Source: an uncultured Collinsella sp. (GTDB lineage: Bacteria > Actinomycetota > Coriobacteriia > Coriobacteriales > Coriobacteriaceae). From it: a stretch of 6,990 nt of DNA. The notes beneath the pieces were generated by a model. The model saw only the letters and a program-made list of their open reading frames with translations, was not told the origin of the DNA and made no database searches. The first letter of the stretch is position 1. Each line of letters starts with the position of its first letter. The DNA lies in NCBI GenBank assembly GCA_902496645.1, contig CABVBR010000108.1:1-6990 (forward strand), given 5' to 3'. The translations under genes were made by a program, and so were the position numbers. Positions 6,268 to 6,990 of the stretch are shown piece after piece.

Positions 6268-6299
6268 CTGCCAAAGTGACGATCCGAGAGGGGATTTAG

Positions 6300-6773
6300 A
6301 TGATTTACGGTGCACTGGGCGATATCGAGGAATACCGCGGCATGCTCAAGGGCCTCGATGTGCTGATCGATTGGCTCGAGGAGAACGATCCGGCGGAGCT
6401 CGAGGTCGGCAGCCATCCGATTCTGGGCGACAAGGTCTTTGCGAACGTCATGGCTCCCACGACGCGTCCCGAGGCCGACGCTCACTATGAGACGCATCAG
6501 CGCTATCACGATGTGCAGATCGACGTCGAGGGTCGCGAGGCCTTTAAGGTCGCCACGGGCAGCCTGACGCTGGTCCAGGAGTTCGACGAGAAGGACGACT
6601 ACGACTTGGTCGATTCCGACGCCTCGATCGCCGGCGATCTGGCCGACGACAAGTTTGCCCTGTTCGTTGCAGGCGAGCCTCACATGCCCACGCTCGAGTT
6701 CCCGGGCGATGGCGCGCAGCCGGTCAAGAAGATCTGCTTTAAGCTGCTTGCCGACGCGTACTGGGAGGAGTAG
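6300..6773 (+). CDS. YhcH/YjgK/YiaL (NanQ/EbgC) family protein, probable sugar anomerase
   Basis: The 157-residue length is typical of this small cupin-like family (DUF386). Features seen are MIYGALGDIEEYRG at the start, YETHQRYHDVQIDVEGREAF (63-82) with candidate metal ligands E64, H66 and H70, FVAGEPHMP (122-130) with H128, and the closing VKKICFKL (142-149). Known members include E. coli NanQ (YhcH), which speeds sialic acid anomerisation, and EbgC, the small subunit of evolved beta-galactosidase. Here it most likely acts on an anomeric sugar of the same amino-sugar or host-glycan diet. The start follows GAGGGGA (6288-6294) by five bases. It lies 32 bases after the deacetylase remnant, probably co-transcribed with the epimerase and kinase, and is closed by strong hairpins. 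Substrate is unknown. Confidence 0.88.
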   Translation: MIYGALGDIEEYRGMLKGLDVLIDWLEENDPAELEVGSHPILGDKVFANVMAPTTRPEADAHYETHQRYHDVQIDVEGREAFKVATGSLTLVQEFDEKDDYDLVDSDASIAGDLADDKFALFVAGEPHMPTLEFPGDGAQPVKKICFKLLADAYWEE

Positions 6774-6800
6774 CGCGCTGCTCGGCTGAGCCGTGTATTG

Positions 6801-6826
6801 GCGCGATTCCCTTGAGGGAGTCGCGC
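6801..6826 (+). terminator. Hairpin after the anomerase gene, possible first terminator
   Basis: An 11-bp stem (6801-6811 with 6816-6826) contains one U-G wobble and has a TTGA loop. Only two T's follow, so it is a weak terminator by itself. It may serve as a 3' stabilising hairpin or as a companion to the stronger one five bases downstream. Confidence 0.55.
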
Positions 6827-6830
6827 TTGA

Positions 6831-6886
6831 GCCCCGTTGACTGTGGTTTCCACTTGGGAAGCCATGGTCAGCGGGGCTTTTGTTGT
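6831..6886 (+). terminator. Long intrinsic terminator of the epimerase-kinase-anomerase group
   Basis: The arms 6831-6851 and 6857-6877 pair over 21 positions with a 5-base loop (ACTTG). Four pairs are G-U wobbles and none is mismatched in plus-strand RNA. TTTTGTTGTT follows. The length and completeness make this the main end of the rightward transcript. Confidence 0.9.
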
Positions 6887-6946
6887 TGAGTAGGGGCACC
6901 CTGCAACGTGGCGCTTGGATTGGCGGGCGCGCGAGAAATCGGCAAC

Positions 6947-6969
6947 AAAAAAGCCGCCCGAAGGCGGCT
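6947..6969 (-). terminator. Intrinsic terminator for a leftward transcript entering from the right
   Basis: AGCCGCC (6952-6958) and GGCGGCT (6963-6969) form a perfect 7-bp stem around a CGAA loop, UUCG in minus-strand RNA, a very stable tetraloop. Six A's (6947-6952) read as a U-tract on the minus strand, and no T-run follows on the plus strand. A minus-strand gene therefore ends just beyond or at the right edge of the window. Confidence 0.85.
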
Positions 6970-6990
6970 ATCTTGTGCAATGGAGCCAGC

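Noticed and set aside
5155..6315. Long open frame on the minus strand opposite the kinase and remnant
   Set aside because: Low-complexity translation with no family motifs; it is a shadow of the LacC-type kinase.
6119..6490. Plus-strand frame running through the remnant into the anomerase gene
   Set aside because: It is out of frame with both the NagA remnant and the YhcH-family protein, has no ribosome binding site, and its product resembles nothing recognisable.
1..6990. CRISPR arrays, insertion sequences, phage or toxin-antitoxin genes
   Set aside because: I saw no regularly spaced repeats, transposase-like or phage-like proteins, or paired small toxin/antitoxin frames; all substantial frames are metabolic, regulatory or flavodoxin-like.

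Overview
The window is high-GC bacterial DNA with strong Shine-Dalgarno sites and a G/C-ending codon bias. Gene content and protein style suggest a gut actinobacterium of the Coriobacteriia, most likely Collinsella or a relative. This assignment rests on pattern recognition, since there is no rRNA or other marker gene in the window.

The window reads as an amino-sugar catabolic locus, most consistent with N-acetylgalactosamine or galactosamine use. From left to right: a GntR/UTRA regulator (104-835); a promoter region dense in inverted repeats (871-910); an AgaS-type SIS sugar-phosphate deaminase/isomerase (950-2116) closed by a strong intrinsic terminator; a NagA/AgaA-type N-acetylhexosamine-6-phosphate deacetylase (2235-3404); a convergent flavodoxin-like gene on the minus strand (3479-4063) with its own terminator; then a second plus-strand group. 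That group holds a LacX-type aldose 1-epimerase (4220-5101), a LacC-type tagatose-6-phosphate kinase (5161-6096), a 39-codon remnant of a second nagA-like gene (6148-6267), and a YhcH/NanQ-family sugar anomerase (6300-6773). Two plus-strand hairpins follow. The right edge holds a minus-strand terminator and possibly the last bases of a tRNA gene.

The likely pathway is: the deacetylase gives galactosamine-6-phosphate, AgaS gives tagatose-6-phosphate, and LacC gives tagatose-1,6-bisphosphate. The two anomerase-type proteins probably speed interconversion of sugar anomers. A transporter (for example a PTS), the tagatose-bisphosphate aldolase and any glycosidases are not in this window. The galacto assignment rests mainly on AgaS and LacC; a GlcNAc role for the deacetylase cannot be excluded.

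I did not find an undescribed system. The most notable observations are the divergent nagA remnant between lacC and yhcH, the candidate operators shared by the agaS and nagA promoter regions, and the strand-specific G-U wobble pairing in the terminator hairpins.
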